Positions 46,069 to 56,797 of a stretch of 64,000 nt of DNA are shown piece after piece (the first letter of the stretch is position 1; the number at the start of each line of letters is the position of its first letter). The notes beneath the pieces are model-generated. The model saw only the letters and a program-made list of their open reading frames with translations. It was not told where the DNA came from and searched no databases. The stretch spans positions 15,794,444 to 15,858,443 of the forward strand of contig NC_030851.1 in assembly GCF_000208745.1 (NCBI RefSeq). Direction: 5' to 3'. Source of the stretch: Theobroma cacao. Taxonomy: Eukaryota; Streptophyta; Magnoliopsida; Malvales; Malvaceae. The translations under genes and the position numbers were made by a program.

Positions 46069-46972
46069 AAGTTATCACATCCCCAAACTTAAGCTTTTGC
46101 TAGTCTATGAGCAAAACATAAAAGAATCTAAAACTAAAACAACTTAAATGATGAAAGGAATCATAAATAAACCAATTAACTAGAGAGAAGTAGTACCAAC
46201 TCACTGATCTCCATATTTTCCTCAAAAGTATATTTATAAATCTCTAACTCACGATAAAAAATAGGCATAATTCAAGTTCATTTTTCATTTCAAATGCAAG
46301 CTTATTCTCGAATGAAATTTCGTGTGTGTATGCATGAGCAATTGTTTACAAAGAACATCATACCAGTGCAAAATTTCAAATTAGTACTAGAATTCCATAG
46401 GTTTGTTTTTCATCTTTCTCTCCACTAATGTAGACTAATACTAAGCCAAGGATCAATAGGTCTTTATTAAGCTTGTAATGTATGGCTAGGGTCAAGGTAG
46501 GATAAAGGATATTAATGCGACTTAAATCACCCTAAGCACATAATCATTCTAGGACTTATATGGAGATCTTATTCTGATTCTTCACATACACCTTTTCTTC
46601 AACTTTGAACTTTTCTTTCGTTCTACACTTTATATCTTTTTTTTTCATCACAATTAAACACCTCAAACTTATTTCTTTCTATTGTAGGTAGTGGGGTGAA
46701 TACATAACATATTCAATATCTAGCTCAATACACTTCCTAAAATGATATACATACCTATGAGTGAGGGATGCAAAATTGGAAATTTATTTAAAAGGATAGG
46801 CTAAAATAATTATGTGGTTAAACAAAAAAAAAAGGAAAAATTAGGCTCAATAGGGTATACTAGGGATAAATATATAACAAGATTAGCTTGAAAGGCTTAA
46901 ACAATACAAAGATGTCCCAAATCATCTCCTTAACTAAGTATTGCCTACGATTTCGCCTTAAGAGAGAATCAA
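46069..46972 (-). mobile_element. A3: 3' tail of another A-like element
   Basis: Similar to 8856-9870, with a purine tract at 46069-46083, shared TTCTCGAATG, AGTATTGCCTA and AAGAGAGAATCAA. It resumes for a short distance after O at 48081. No coding sequence is present. Confidence 0.65.
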
Positions 46973-48080
46973 TGTGCCACGACATCGAGAGGAAAAATAT
47001 GAAGAATTAGTGTAGAAAATAAAAGGGATACATGTTGATTAATGTTTTATGGGTTTTACAGCTATTCTAAGCCTATATTAAGAGCTAAGCAAGCCTAATT
47101 AGGGAAACTAGGTTAAGTTAGTGGTATTTAAAGAGAGCTTGAGGAGTAGTTAGCCATAAGAAGACAGCCTTAAGAGAGATTTCAGAATTTAAAACTTGAG
47201 GTTGAAGGTTGAAGATTAAAGCTGCTAATATTTGTTTTTCTTCTTCCTTAGCTTTTATTATTCTTGTAACTCTTGATGGCTAAACTTCATATGTTTTTAT
47301 TTATTATTGCAATTATGAGTATATAATTTCTTTTATCAAGGATTGCAATTGAACTCACATGTAATTTAAATTTTTAATCTCTTTCTTACTTATTTTTAAT
47401 GGATTTGGATTGTTTATTCCAATTTGTTTTTAATGCTTTTAATTGACTGATCACCAATTAAATTAATCTAGAAACCTTAACATAACTTGAAAGAGGGAGT
47501 CTAGAGTAGGCTAAAATTGGAATAGCATATGATCATATTTATTTGCTTGGATGAATAAATTGATTTGTGTATAAGATAGAGATATACCTATATGTTGTAT
47601 GCAGCCAAGATTAGAGTCTAAACTTAATGAGTTTGTTTTAATTTCAATTCACATAAAAATATAGTGTTTTGATTAAAATAGATATTTTTATAAGAGTTTC
47701 AAGAGAGTCTAATAAATAATTCAGGATTTTAAGTTAGCAATTTAACCCATTGGAATAAGCTAAGAGAGGGAGGTAAGCTTTAGATAAAGTGTCAGGGATA
47801 TTGTAATCCTAGGCTTGTTTGAGTTGATTTTTATCTAAATTTATTACTGCTTTGATTTTTAGATTAATTTTTTGTTAATTAGATTTAGTTAATTTTTAAT
47901 TTATTTAGTTACTTGATTTTGTTTGTTTGTTTGGATAAGACTAAATTGTGTTAATTTTAGTACTTAGCTAAATTTTATATTAATTATTTGTGAGATCGAC
48001 ACTCTGCTTACCATTAAATTATCTGTTCGAAATGTATCTTGTGTGGGTAGAAAATTAGAACAACAATATTAACAAGCAAT
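46973..48080 (+). mobile_element. Element O: probable solo LTR of a second Athila/Tat-like family
   Basis: Starts TGTGCCACGAC and ends GTAGAAAATTAGAACAACA at 48065. That ending matches the LTR end of A, so it is a related family in plus orientation. ATCAA at 46968-46972 recurs at 48081-48085, with 15 bases between LTR end and the second copy. No gene is seen. Confidence 0.6.
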
Positions 48081-48085
48081 ATCAA

Positions 48086-49689
48086 TCAAGCATTTCTAGG
48101 AAATTCTCAAATTCATATATAAAAAAACAACTCAAGGAGAATATTCTTCAAATCATGTATGAAATAATCAATTCAAGGTGAATTTTCACATCAAGAAAAT
48201 ATCATTATTAAGGAAACATTACCAAAGTATTTTGCACTTGTTCTAATTATGTAAGAGAATATTATAATCAAGTAAGCACAAGCATAATTAAAAAAAATAA
48301 AATAGCTATCTTCATTAATCATGAATCTAATTTGTTTAACAAAATGCAAGCATGATTTCAATTTCATAAGAATAGACATATACCCATTGAAAAATATGCA
48401 AGTATTGAACTTCAATGTGGTACATGCTATTTCTCAATAATCCTCATAATTCATGAGTGTGGAATATTGAAAATAACGCACTCAACTCATTAATATGTCA
48501 AAAGTGAACATCCAAGCATTAATGAATATTAATTACCAAGATTCAAGAAATGAGTATTCATTCTAAACACGTTAAGCATTCAGTGCTCACTTATTAAGTC
48601 ATATCTCATTTGACATTTTAGATTATTTATAATAACCTATAAGCTAGAGTGGATGCACACCAAATTTTTAGATCATGTGAACTTTTTAAGGCTCAATGAA
48701 GACATAGTAATATTCAAATGCATATTCAAAGGATATTTCAACTATGTCAACACAAACTCTATGTCATGATCACACTTGACTTCAGTTATGAAGTTAAGCA
48801 CTATAAGCAATTCTATCACTTAAGTCAAGTTATAGAATTCAATCATTAAGGTCAAGCAAGATTAAAAGTCAGTTAATCAATTGACTTGACGAAAACAATA
48901 GATGAATAAAAAAAATAATTAAGTTCAATGATTTCATCCTAATTAATTTTATGAGCTTAGGCAATGATTCAATCTTGAAACAATCATTTAAGTACAAACA
49001 TGAAACATATTTCAAGAATTGTTCGTAGATTAAGAATTTGAACATTTAAATTCTCAAGACATGATTTTCAATGTAAGCACATGAGAAATAATAAAATCAA
49101 GCACTTATGAACAATTTCTCATTTTTCAAAATTTCTCATTCATGCACAAAAGAATTAATAATATTAATATGAGCGCCATGTTTTGGAATAAATGGATTCA
49201 GGCATTCATGAAAGTTTTCCCCTTTTTCAACAAGTTTTTCATTTTCATGAACAGTATTTGCACCAAAAGATTATGAGAGCGTTCATAATGCACGATTTTG
49301 GAGACCAAGATTGTTTTTTAAGCTGTACAGAATCATTTTAATTGGTTACAATGAAATTTAACCGATTAAAACTTTACTAAATATGAACCCAATTTGAAAT
49401 AAAACTATTTTAATCAATTAAAGTAAACTTTGATTGCATAAAATGTTACTGACTTCTTACACTTTTTTCACGCAGGCACATTTTAATCAGTTAAAAGACT
49501 TTTTAATGAATTAAAACAAACAAAATTCTATTTCAAAATCATTTTAATCAATTAAAACATAATTTTAATCAGTTAAAATATTACTATAAGAACTTAAAAT
49601 CACTTTTAATTGATAAAAACCAGAAATTAAAGCACAATGGCCACACAATTTCATCAAAAACATATTCAAATCAATTCAATCCAAGTTCA
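48086..49689. other. AT-rich stretch between A3 and copia remnant J
   Basis: No coding sequence. The first 30 bases continue the A3 tail. The right part (49330-49615) holds five or more near-palindromes of TTTTAATCGATTAAAA type, immediately downstream of J RNase H. A 3' LTR of J probably lies here, but I cannot place its ends. Confidence 0.5.
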
Positions 49690-50292
49690 TTCACATAAGA
49701 CATTCCTAATTCACTTTTAATTTTACAAAATTTGTCTTCACTCAAAGGTTTTGTGAAAATATCAACCAATAGATGCAAGGTATCAACAAATTCAAATTTA
49801 ACATCTCCCTTAAGCACATGAACTCTAATAAAATGATGTCTAATCTCAATATGCTTAATTCTAAAGTGCTGAACAGGATTCTTTTAGATGTTAATGGCAC
49901 TTACATTACATAAAAGATAGGAATGTTATGCATGGGCATGCCAAAGTCATTCCATTGTTGCTAATCCATAAAATTTATGCAAAACAACTACCTATTGTAA
50001 TGTATTAAGCTTCAACAGCATGATTGAAATCTTGCACATAAGCACACATTAAACAATATATTACGTTTACTTGCTGTTAAATAAAGAAATGAACCAATCA
50101 TACCTTTATAAAGCTTTTTGTCCACATCCTTTCCTTTTCATCTTTATCAAGCTTTGCAGAATGATGTATAGGTGTTTCAATTGACTTTACTTTCATCACA
50201 CCAAACTTCTTCAACATTTCCTTAGTGTATTTTGCTTGGTTGATGAAAATCCCATCTTCACATTGCTTGATTTGTAGACCAAGGAAGAAATT
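49690..50292 (-). pseudogene. Element J: copia RT end and RNase H
   Basis: On the minus strand, LTNFFLGLQIKQ and GIFINQAKYTKEMLKKFG (50098-50292) are the copia RT thumb. Fragments of RNase H follow (KHIEIRHHF about 49830; LVDIFTKPLSEDKFCKIKSELG about 49700-49780). The middle of RNase H is deleted or unreadable. The N-terminal RT part is at 54907-55929, beyond K. Confidence 0.82.
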
Positions 50293-51641
50293 TGTTAGTT
50301 TTAATAGCTTGAAAATGATAAGAGTTTTCACATGACAAAAATGATCAAAATTCCTTGTCTAAGTGATCCTTGAATAACTTAAGTGATTCTTAAATGTTTT
50401 TCATATGTTTTTATGCTTCCTTACTTGATTAACATTTGAAGTTGTTTTGTGAAAGGAAACATCAATTCTTGCAAGATGGAATACTTAGACAAGTTTCTGA
50501 AAGCTCAAGAATCGATTCCAATAGTCAAGAAGATGATTTTTGCAAGTTTCGGTGTAGAAAGAACAAATATCTGGAAAGGAAAAAATTGATTCTTAGTCAA
50601 GGAGAACTAATATCTGGAGAGATAAGAATCAATTCTCAAACAAAAAGAACTAACTTCTCAGACACAAAGAACTAACTTCTCAAGAATAAAGAATTTATTC
50701 TTTGAAAGCATAAAGCTCCAAACCAAAGAAAAACTGACATCTTAAGAAAAAGAATTGATTCTCAGACTCCAAAAGTAGTCTTAGACACAAAAAGATAAGA
50801 AAATTGGCCAGTTTCTTCACAAAATCATCTTTAACAGCTATAAACTTTTTCCAACTATAAAAAAGACTTCTTCATCACATTTTGGAAGAAAGAAAAGTTG
50901 AGAAAATAATCATTTGATCAAGGATCAAATGAAATGTAGAAGAAGAGGAAAAAGAGATAAAAACCAAGCTAAAGCAAGCCCCTCATATTCTTTCAAAAAG
51001 CTTGTGAGCTACCTTGTGCTTCAAATTCTTTACGCTTTCACTCACATTTTTTGCAATCATTCTTTAGCTCTACCAAACTCTTCCTTCATGCACTTACTAA
51101 GCAAAACCAACCTTCTAGAGGCATTATTTGCTTTGAGCTTGTAAGACAAAAAATGTTATGCTTGAACCTTTAAAAGGCAATTTGGTAAAGGTTTTGCCTG
51201 ATCCTTGAAAAGGCTAAAGTTTTGCCTACTTTGTGAAAAGGTATTGTGTGGGTTATGCTTGCTCCTATGAAAAGGCAATGTTGTAAAGGTTATACTTGAG
51301 CCTTGAAAAGGGATTTTCATATTGGATTATAAACTCCTTGGTGAGCTAAGGGATAGGATATAGGTGCCTATAAAGAGGCTCGAACCTCTATAAATGATAT
51401 GTCTTTTCTCTTATCTCTTTACTCTTAAATTTTTGCACTTTTTCTTTACTCTTCACTACTTCTTACTTATGCATTTTACTTGGCTGTGAAAAGGTTTGAA
51501 CATTTTTTTTAACTTGTTTTTTTCTCCGACTCACTTTTAACTTAATTTGAAATACTTATGCTTTCTACTTTGGCTTGAAAAGTTTTGAAAATTTGCATTT
51601 ATCTTGATTTATTCGTTGATTTACTCTTCAAGTTACTTTAC

Positions 51642-53065
51642 TATCATGACCCAAATCTAGAGGGTCCGTGACTGGTGCACGAGCTCAGCAGGCAAGCCCA
51701 TTAGACTCGAGCAAGCCTTAGAGTCCAAAATCATATAACATAAGCCGAGGGATTTAATAATCAAATATTCACAATAAATTCAAACATAAATACATTATCC
51801 CTGGCACATAGTTTATACAAATGGTCAAAAGGTCATACATTGGCCAAACAAGGTGGGTTCGTACATAACAACCCTTACACACAATATAATATGGCACTTA
51901 GTGCCTACACACATTATCCACAGTGGAAGGCTTTAACCGACTCAACGAAGTGACCAAAACAGAGAACCTATCGGATGGCAAAATTGATCTGTCGTTAGAC
52001 GACCTTTAACATTCAGCTCTAAAGCTTATTTATTTGCACATGGTATACAAATGGGTGAGTACCATAATACTCAATGAGTGGTGCAGATAAACAAAATCAT
52101 ATATACATTAAACACATATAAGAAATACATGCACTATTTGTGCATCTAGTGTTCTAGCAAACATCTCTGAATATAGGGCATATCATTATACCTAAAATCT
52201 CCAATGTGAGGGTATAACATCATCCTCAATGCCTCTATAGATCATCACATATATCCCTAGGCTTACCTTTGAAGTCGATTAATGTTATTCAAATCATTAC
52301 CACGGCACACTTTAGTTGCTGGAGTATCACATCAAGATCATGTCATGTTCATGTAAGCCTTTCACAGCTATCTCTTGTCATATACAAATCAACTCAATGA
52401 GTGGTTCTCCCCTAGACATAACAAAATCATGCTCGGTGGCCAATTGGTGGAGAATCAAATCACGTACAGGGAAAATCCACTAGCGAAGAATGAATCACGC
52501 GTGTGCCGAAGCAACGGGCGAAAAACAGATCATGCTCAGTGCCGAAGCAGTTAGCAAAAAGTCAAAATCATCGACCGAAGTAATCCCCTAACGGTTGGCA
52601 TCATACACTATAGGTGGGAATCATAGGCGGGATATCAACCATTGCCCCTACTAACCACCGTCCCTATGGCACAATCATAGTCACAGGGTATCAGACTCCA
52701 TTCATCCATAAATTAGATCAACATCCAGAATTCATCCCTCGGATAGAAACACAAGTCCACAAATAAGGACATCATGCCTTTATCATTCACATTTTCTCAA
52801 TAAACCACAAATGACATTCATCAAGCTTCAATCATCTATAAGCTTGTTAAGGTTTTGGATGTCTCTAAGTCTCCAAGGTATTATTCAATCAAATCATTTT
52901 AACATATCAATCACTTAGGGTAATCCACTCCTAGGGGTTCAACATAGCCTACAAACCTCCTAGTATAGGCTTATGCAACATAGGCCACCCATATGGCTCA
53001 CGTCAAAACACACAAACACATAATCCACAGTTTGGTTATGTAGCCTAGGCACTTACATATAGGCA

Positions 53066-53102
<37 letters not shown>

Positions 53103-54354
53103 ATATATACACATACACATAAATCATGTGTTCTCGAGCCTAGGAATGTTCATCTAAGCCTACATACAAAATCTAGTACCAGTGCAACGCATTTTCCATG
53201 CGTCATGCATTACATGCATTTTATTTAACCCACTCATAGTGACAATAGGAGGCACTCCTTGCCAAGCTTCGATCTTTAGCCTCCGATCATCATTTAGCTT
53301 GCCAATGAGTTGATTTAACTTCGTTTCCCCCTTCAAACACATAAAAACATCTACACATTAATTATTCCTAACTTTGAAAAACTGCTAGCTTTTCACCCAA
53401 TTAACTAAATCTTAGCAATCCAACTATTTAAGCTCAAATCTTTCATTAATGAGCTAAACCCATACTTTAGAAACTGGATTGCACTAGTCTTAGCTCCAAA
53501 TTCTTCAATCCAAGCCAAAGAAGGAAAAATACCAAATTTGGAGAAAAATCAAATTCGAATTAATTAACTGATTAAATTGAAAAATAATTAGTAAAAACAT
53601 TAAATTTTACCTCTAAAATGGTTTCCCAATCTCTAAATAGCTTTAAATCCCTTAAAAAATCCATTTAGGGCCTTAAGGTTTTAGGTTTTTAAAGAGAGAA
53701 TGGGAGAAAAGAGCTGAGAGAAAGAAATAGGGCAAAATGGCCCGGCACCCCTTTTTATTTTTGCCTTTTCTCTTTGATGTATCTATACCTTTTGTCAATG
53801 TATCGAACATTTGCCCTAACTTCGAACTAATGTGTCGATACATTGAGGCAATGTATCAATACATTTCGAGCAGAACAGCCTTGGGTGTATTCTACTTCAA
53901 ATGTATCGATACATGTTCATATTTGACCAAATCTATCCACACATTCTTGAATGTATCGATAGAAAATCCTTCTGGGGTCTTTATTATTCATCCTGCCATG
54001 AACGTATTGATACATTTGGGGTATGTATCAATACTTTCACCCCTGTAGGTAGTTCTAAGCTTCCAAAACTTCCAAAAATCCAAGTTCAACACCCCAAACT
54101 CATTCCTTGTTAATATCACATCTCAAATCATTCACTTAACTTAATCCCATACATATAAATTCATAACGATAACATCAAACTTAGATCAAAACCTCAAACT
54201 ATGGGATTTATCACATGTTTCATCAGAACTTTGCCTAAGTGTCCACATATACCCTCTTACATTTGGCATACATATCATGTCATCAAAGTCCTCAAGACTC
54301 CATATTTTTCATAAATCATTTTTAGTCTACATCAAAAAAATTAGGGGTGTTACA
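51642..54354 (-). mobile_element. Element I: gypsy solo LTR inside K
   Basis: The plus strand runs TATCATGACCC...GGGGTGTTACA with a perfect TTTAC duplication (51637-51641 and 54355-54359). On the element strand it begins TGTAACACCCC and ends with TA, not CA. It is 2,713 bp long. It carries degenerate repeats with GTGCCGAAGCA at 52490-52590, an (AT)n run at 53069-53100, and a cluster of ATGTATCGATACAT palindromes at 53829-54035. No gene is seen. Confidence 0.9.
53069..53100. repeat. (AT)16 microsatellite
   Basis: An uninterrupted AT dinucleotide run within solo LTR I. Confidence 0.95.
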
Positions 54355-54906
54355 TTTACACTTTTGATTTATGCACTTCACTCTAAAGAGTTTTAGAATC
54401 TATTTTCAACTTACTTGCTCATTTTATTTCCAAATTATTTTTAACATGTTTTAAAGTGAGAGCAAGTTTTAAGAATTTCCTTCTTCTCAAACGTATTCTT
54501 TTTACTTTGAAGAATATTTTGAAACTCATTACTCATTCACTTTCACTTTTATACTCGTGTGTTTTCACTTTATTATGAAGAGATTTAAATTTATTATTTT
54601 CAAATTTGTTTTTCAATTCATTCTTCAAAGGATTGACATATTTGTTTTTAAACTTATTCTTTTACTCGCTTTTCAAATCCTTTTTGATATGTTTGCATAT
54701 TTTATTTTAAAAAGTTCTAAAATTTTGTTTTCAACTTGTTTGTTCATTTCTTGTGATTTGTTTCAAAAAGAAAACAATTTTGAAAAAACTTGTCATCAAG
54801 CTTCAAAGTTCAAATTGTTGGAAAGAATTTTTTTGGAAATCCAAGTCACCCCTCATCGTGGATATTTTCCTCATTATTATTGAGCTAACACATTCCTAAA
54901 AAAATT

Positions 54907-55929
54907 TAATTCTCCCATCATACTCATTTTAAATTCATCCTGCATTTCTTTAACACAATTCTCACAAAATTTTTCATTAGTAGCACCAAACACTCTGTCA
55001 TCCACATAAATTTAAACAATAAGTATAACATTTTTGTCATTTCTAATGCAAAAAGTAGTATTTACACTCTCCCTAGAAAATCCCTTTTTTATAAAAAATT
55101 TTGAAAATATTTTATACCCAGCTCTAGGACCCTGCTTTAATCCATATAAAGCTTTATGCAATTTATAAACATGATCAATCTTTTCAAAATCTTCAAAACC
55201 AGGAGGTTGTTCAAAATAAACTTCTTCTTGAATAAAACCATTTAGAAATGCATTTTTAACATTCATTTCTAATAATTTGAAATTCCTATAACATGCATAT
55301 GCAAGCAAGAGTATAATTGCTTCATATCTCACTATGGAAGAAAAAATTTCATTGTAATCAATACTTTCCTCTTGATTATAGCCTTGAGCAACTAACCTTG
55401 CTTTGTTCCAAGTACCCACTTGGTACCAATGTTACGATGGTTGGTTGGCCTTGGAAGTAAGGTCCAACCCTTGTTCTTTTCAAAGTGGCCAAGATTTTCT
55501 TGCAATGCAATCATCCAACTTTCTTCCTTTTTACCTTCTTCAAAGTTCTTAGGTTCTACTAGTGAAATGAGTGTCACACATTCACAAGTTTTCCTTAGTC
55601 TTCTTTCAGAATTGACATCTTTCAAGGGATCTCTAATGATTTGCTCTTGAGGATGATTTCTTATAGATCTCTAGCTTCTAGAAAGATCATTATGTTGATT
55701 TTCAATGCTTTGCAAATCCTTTAGTGGTGGTTCTTCTTCATTTCTTTCCTTGGAGCTATCTTCATTATCTTCTTTGTTCTCCAAGCTCATTCTTTTCATT
55801 CTTTTCTCAATTTCATCTGCATCATCATCATCATCAAGCACTACCTTTCTTGGTGCGGCATTAGTGTCATAAGAACAATATGAATGGACTCTTCTATAAC
55901 AAAAGATCTTTTATTAAACACTCGGTAGG
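54907..55929 (-). pseudogene. Element J: copia integrase end and RT
   Basis: On the minus strand, starting at the H insertion site: YRVFNKRSFVIEESIH (about 55870-55925), an Asp-rich run from a CAT repeat near 55818-55838, a linker, then RT with [39 protein letters not shown] and ALYGLKQGPRAGY (55012-55419). It ends MSMMGELNFF at the K junction. The text is closest to that of B, so J belongs to the same copia lineage, in the opposite orientation. There is a frame change near 55400, and the YVDD motif lies in a stop-containing stretch at about 55000. The upstream part of J should lie beyond H, outside the window. Confidence 0.85.
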
Positions 55930-56797
55930 TGTTAACCTTAAGTTATATCATGTTTTGATTTCACAAAAATCACATGTTTTCTTGAACCTAATGTCAAGCA
56001 TTTGAAATTGTCTTAAATACATTGTTAATCCCGTAAGGTTACATATTTGTTGGAAAGCCATGCATCTTTAGAAAAAACCTTATAATATTTCAAACAATGC
56101 ATTTTCAGCTAAGAAATCAAGAGCAAACATGCCTTGAAATGTTTATTTTAATATAGATATAAGGCAGAAAGGAAGTAATTAGAGAGAAATATAAAAAAGC
56201 TAAGGAAACCTCAAGACACAAGCCAAGAGTCGATCTTAGAGAAGCTCAAGTCAATCTAAAGGCTAAAAGAATGGAAAACATGAAGATTACACAGCCACAC
56301 TCAACTACAGAGGAAGCCTAGTCGACCTTGATAAGCCAAAAGCAAGAAAAACTCAAGATTACATAGCCATAGTCGATTATAGAAAAGGTATAGTCAACCT
56401 CAACAAGTCAAAGGCTAAAGAAAGTCAACTTTAAACAAATATAGTTGACTATAAGAGATGCATTGTCGACTTTAAAAGGCCAGATTTGAAAAATAAAGGC
56501 TATCGAGAAATTGATCGACTAGAGGAAGATTATACTCGACTATGGAAACCCTAATTGAGAAATTTGATGAATGTAGTTGACTTTAAGAGCATTATAGCAG
56601 ATCTTCAAGCTTCAGCAACGACCAAATTTGATTCAAACTTATGTTTAATAGCTTTAAAACTTGCCCTAGCTATAAATAGATGCATTTAAGCCATTTTGAA
56701 GTAGAGAAGATCTGAACCAAAGCTTCAAACCCTAGAGAGACTACTTACAAGCTCATCTTCACTCTTTAGCATCTCTTTAGTCTTCCATCAAGCTTTC
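55930..56797 (+). repeat. Element H 5' LTR, left part
   Basis: Contains about eight degenerate TATAGTCGACTATA motifs between 56290 and 56590 (TATAGTTGACTATA at 56440-56453) and a TATA box TATAAATAG at 56671-56679. It is cut by L; the rest is 59463-60247. Confidence 0.78.
56671..56679 (+). promoter_or_regulatory. TATA box of element H LTR
   Basis: TATAAATAG about 120 bases upstream of the point where L interrupts the LTR. Confidence 0.55.

Larger units (their letters stand above)
50293..54890 (+). mobile_element. Element K: copia-type solo LTR, split by I
   Basis: Opens TGTTAG and closes CTAACA, an inverted pair. It contains LTR text related to B and H (repeated CCTTGAAAAGG phrases) and a TATA box TATAAAAAA at 50856. 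Without I it is about 1,880 bp. AAATT precedes it (50288-50292) and recurs at 54902-54906, but 11 extra bases intervene. It interrupts J between the codons of the NFFLG motif. It holds GAATCGATTC-type palindromes (perfect at 50509-50518). Confidence 0.7.

Noticed and set aside
53737..54113. Open frames of 70 and 103 codons in LTR I
   Set aside because: They overlap each other in different frames and translate the ATGTATCGATACAT palindrome cluster.
54557..54883. Phe/Leu-rich 108-codon frame resembling a membrane protein
   Set aside because: Translation of T-rich LTR K sequence; no family resemblance and it ends at the LTR edge.
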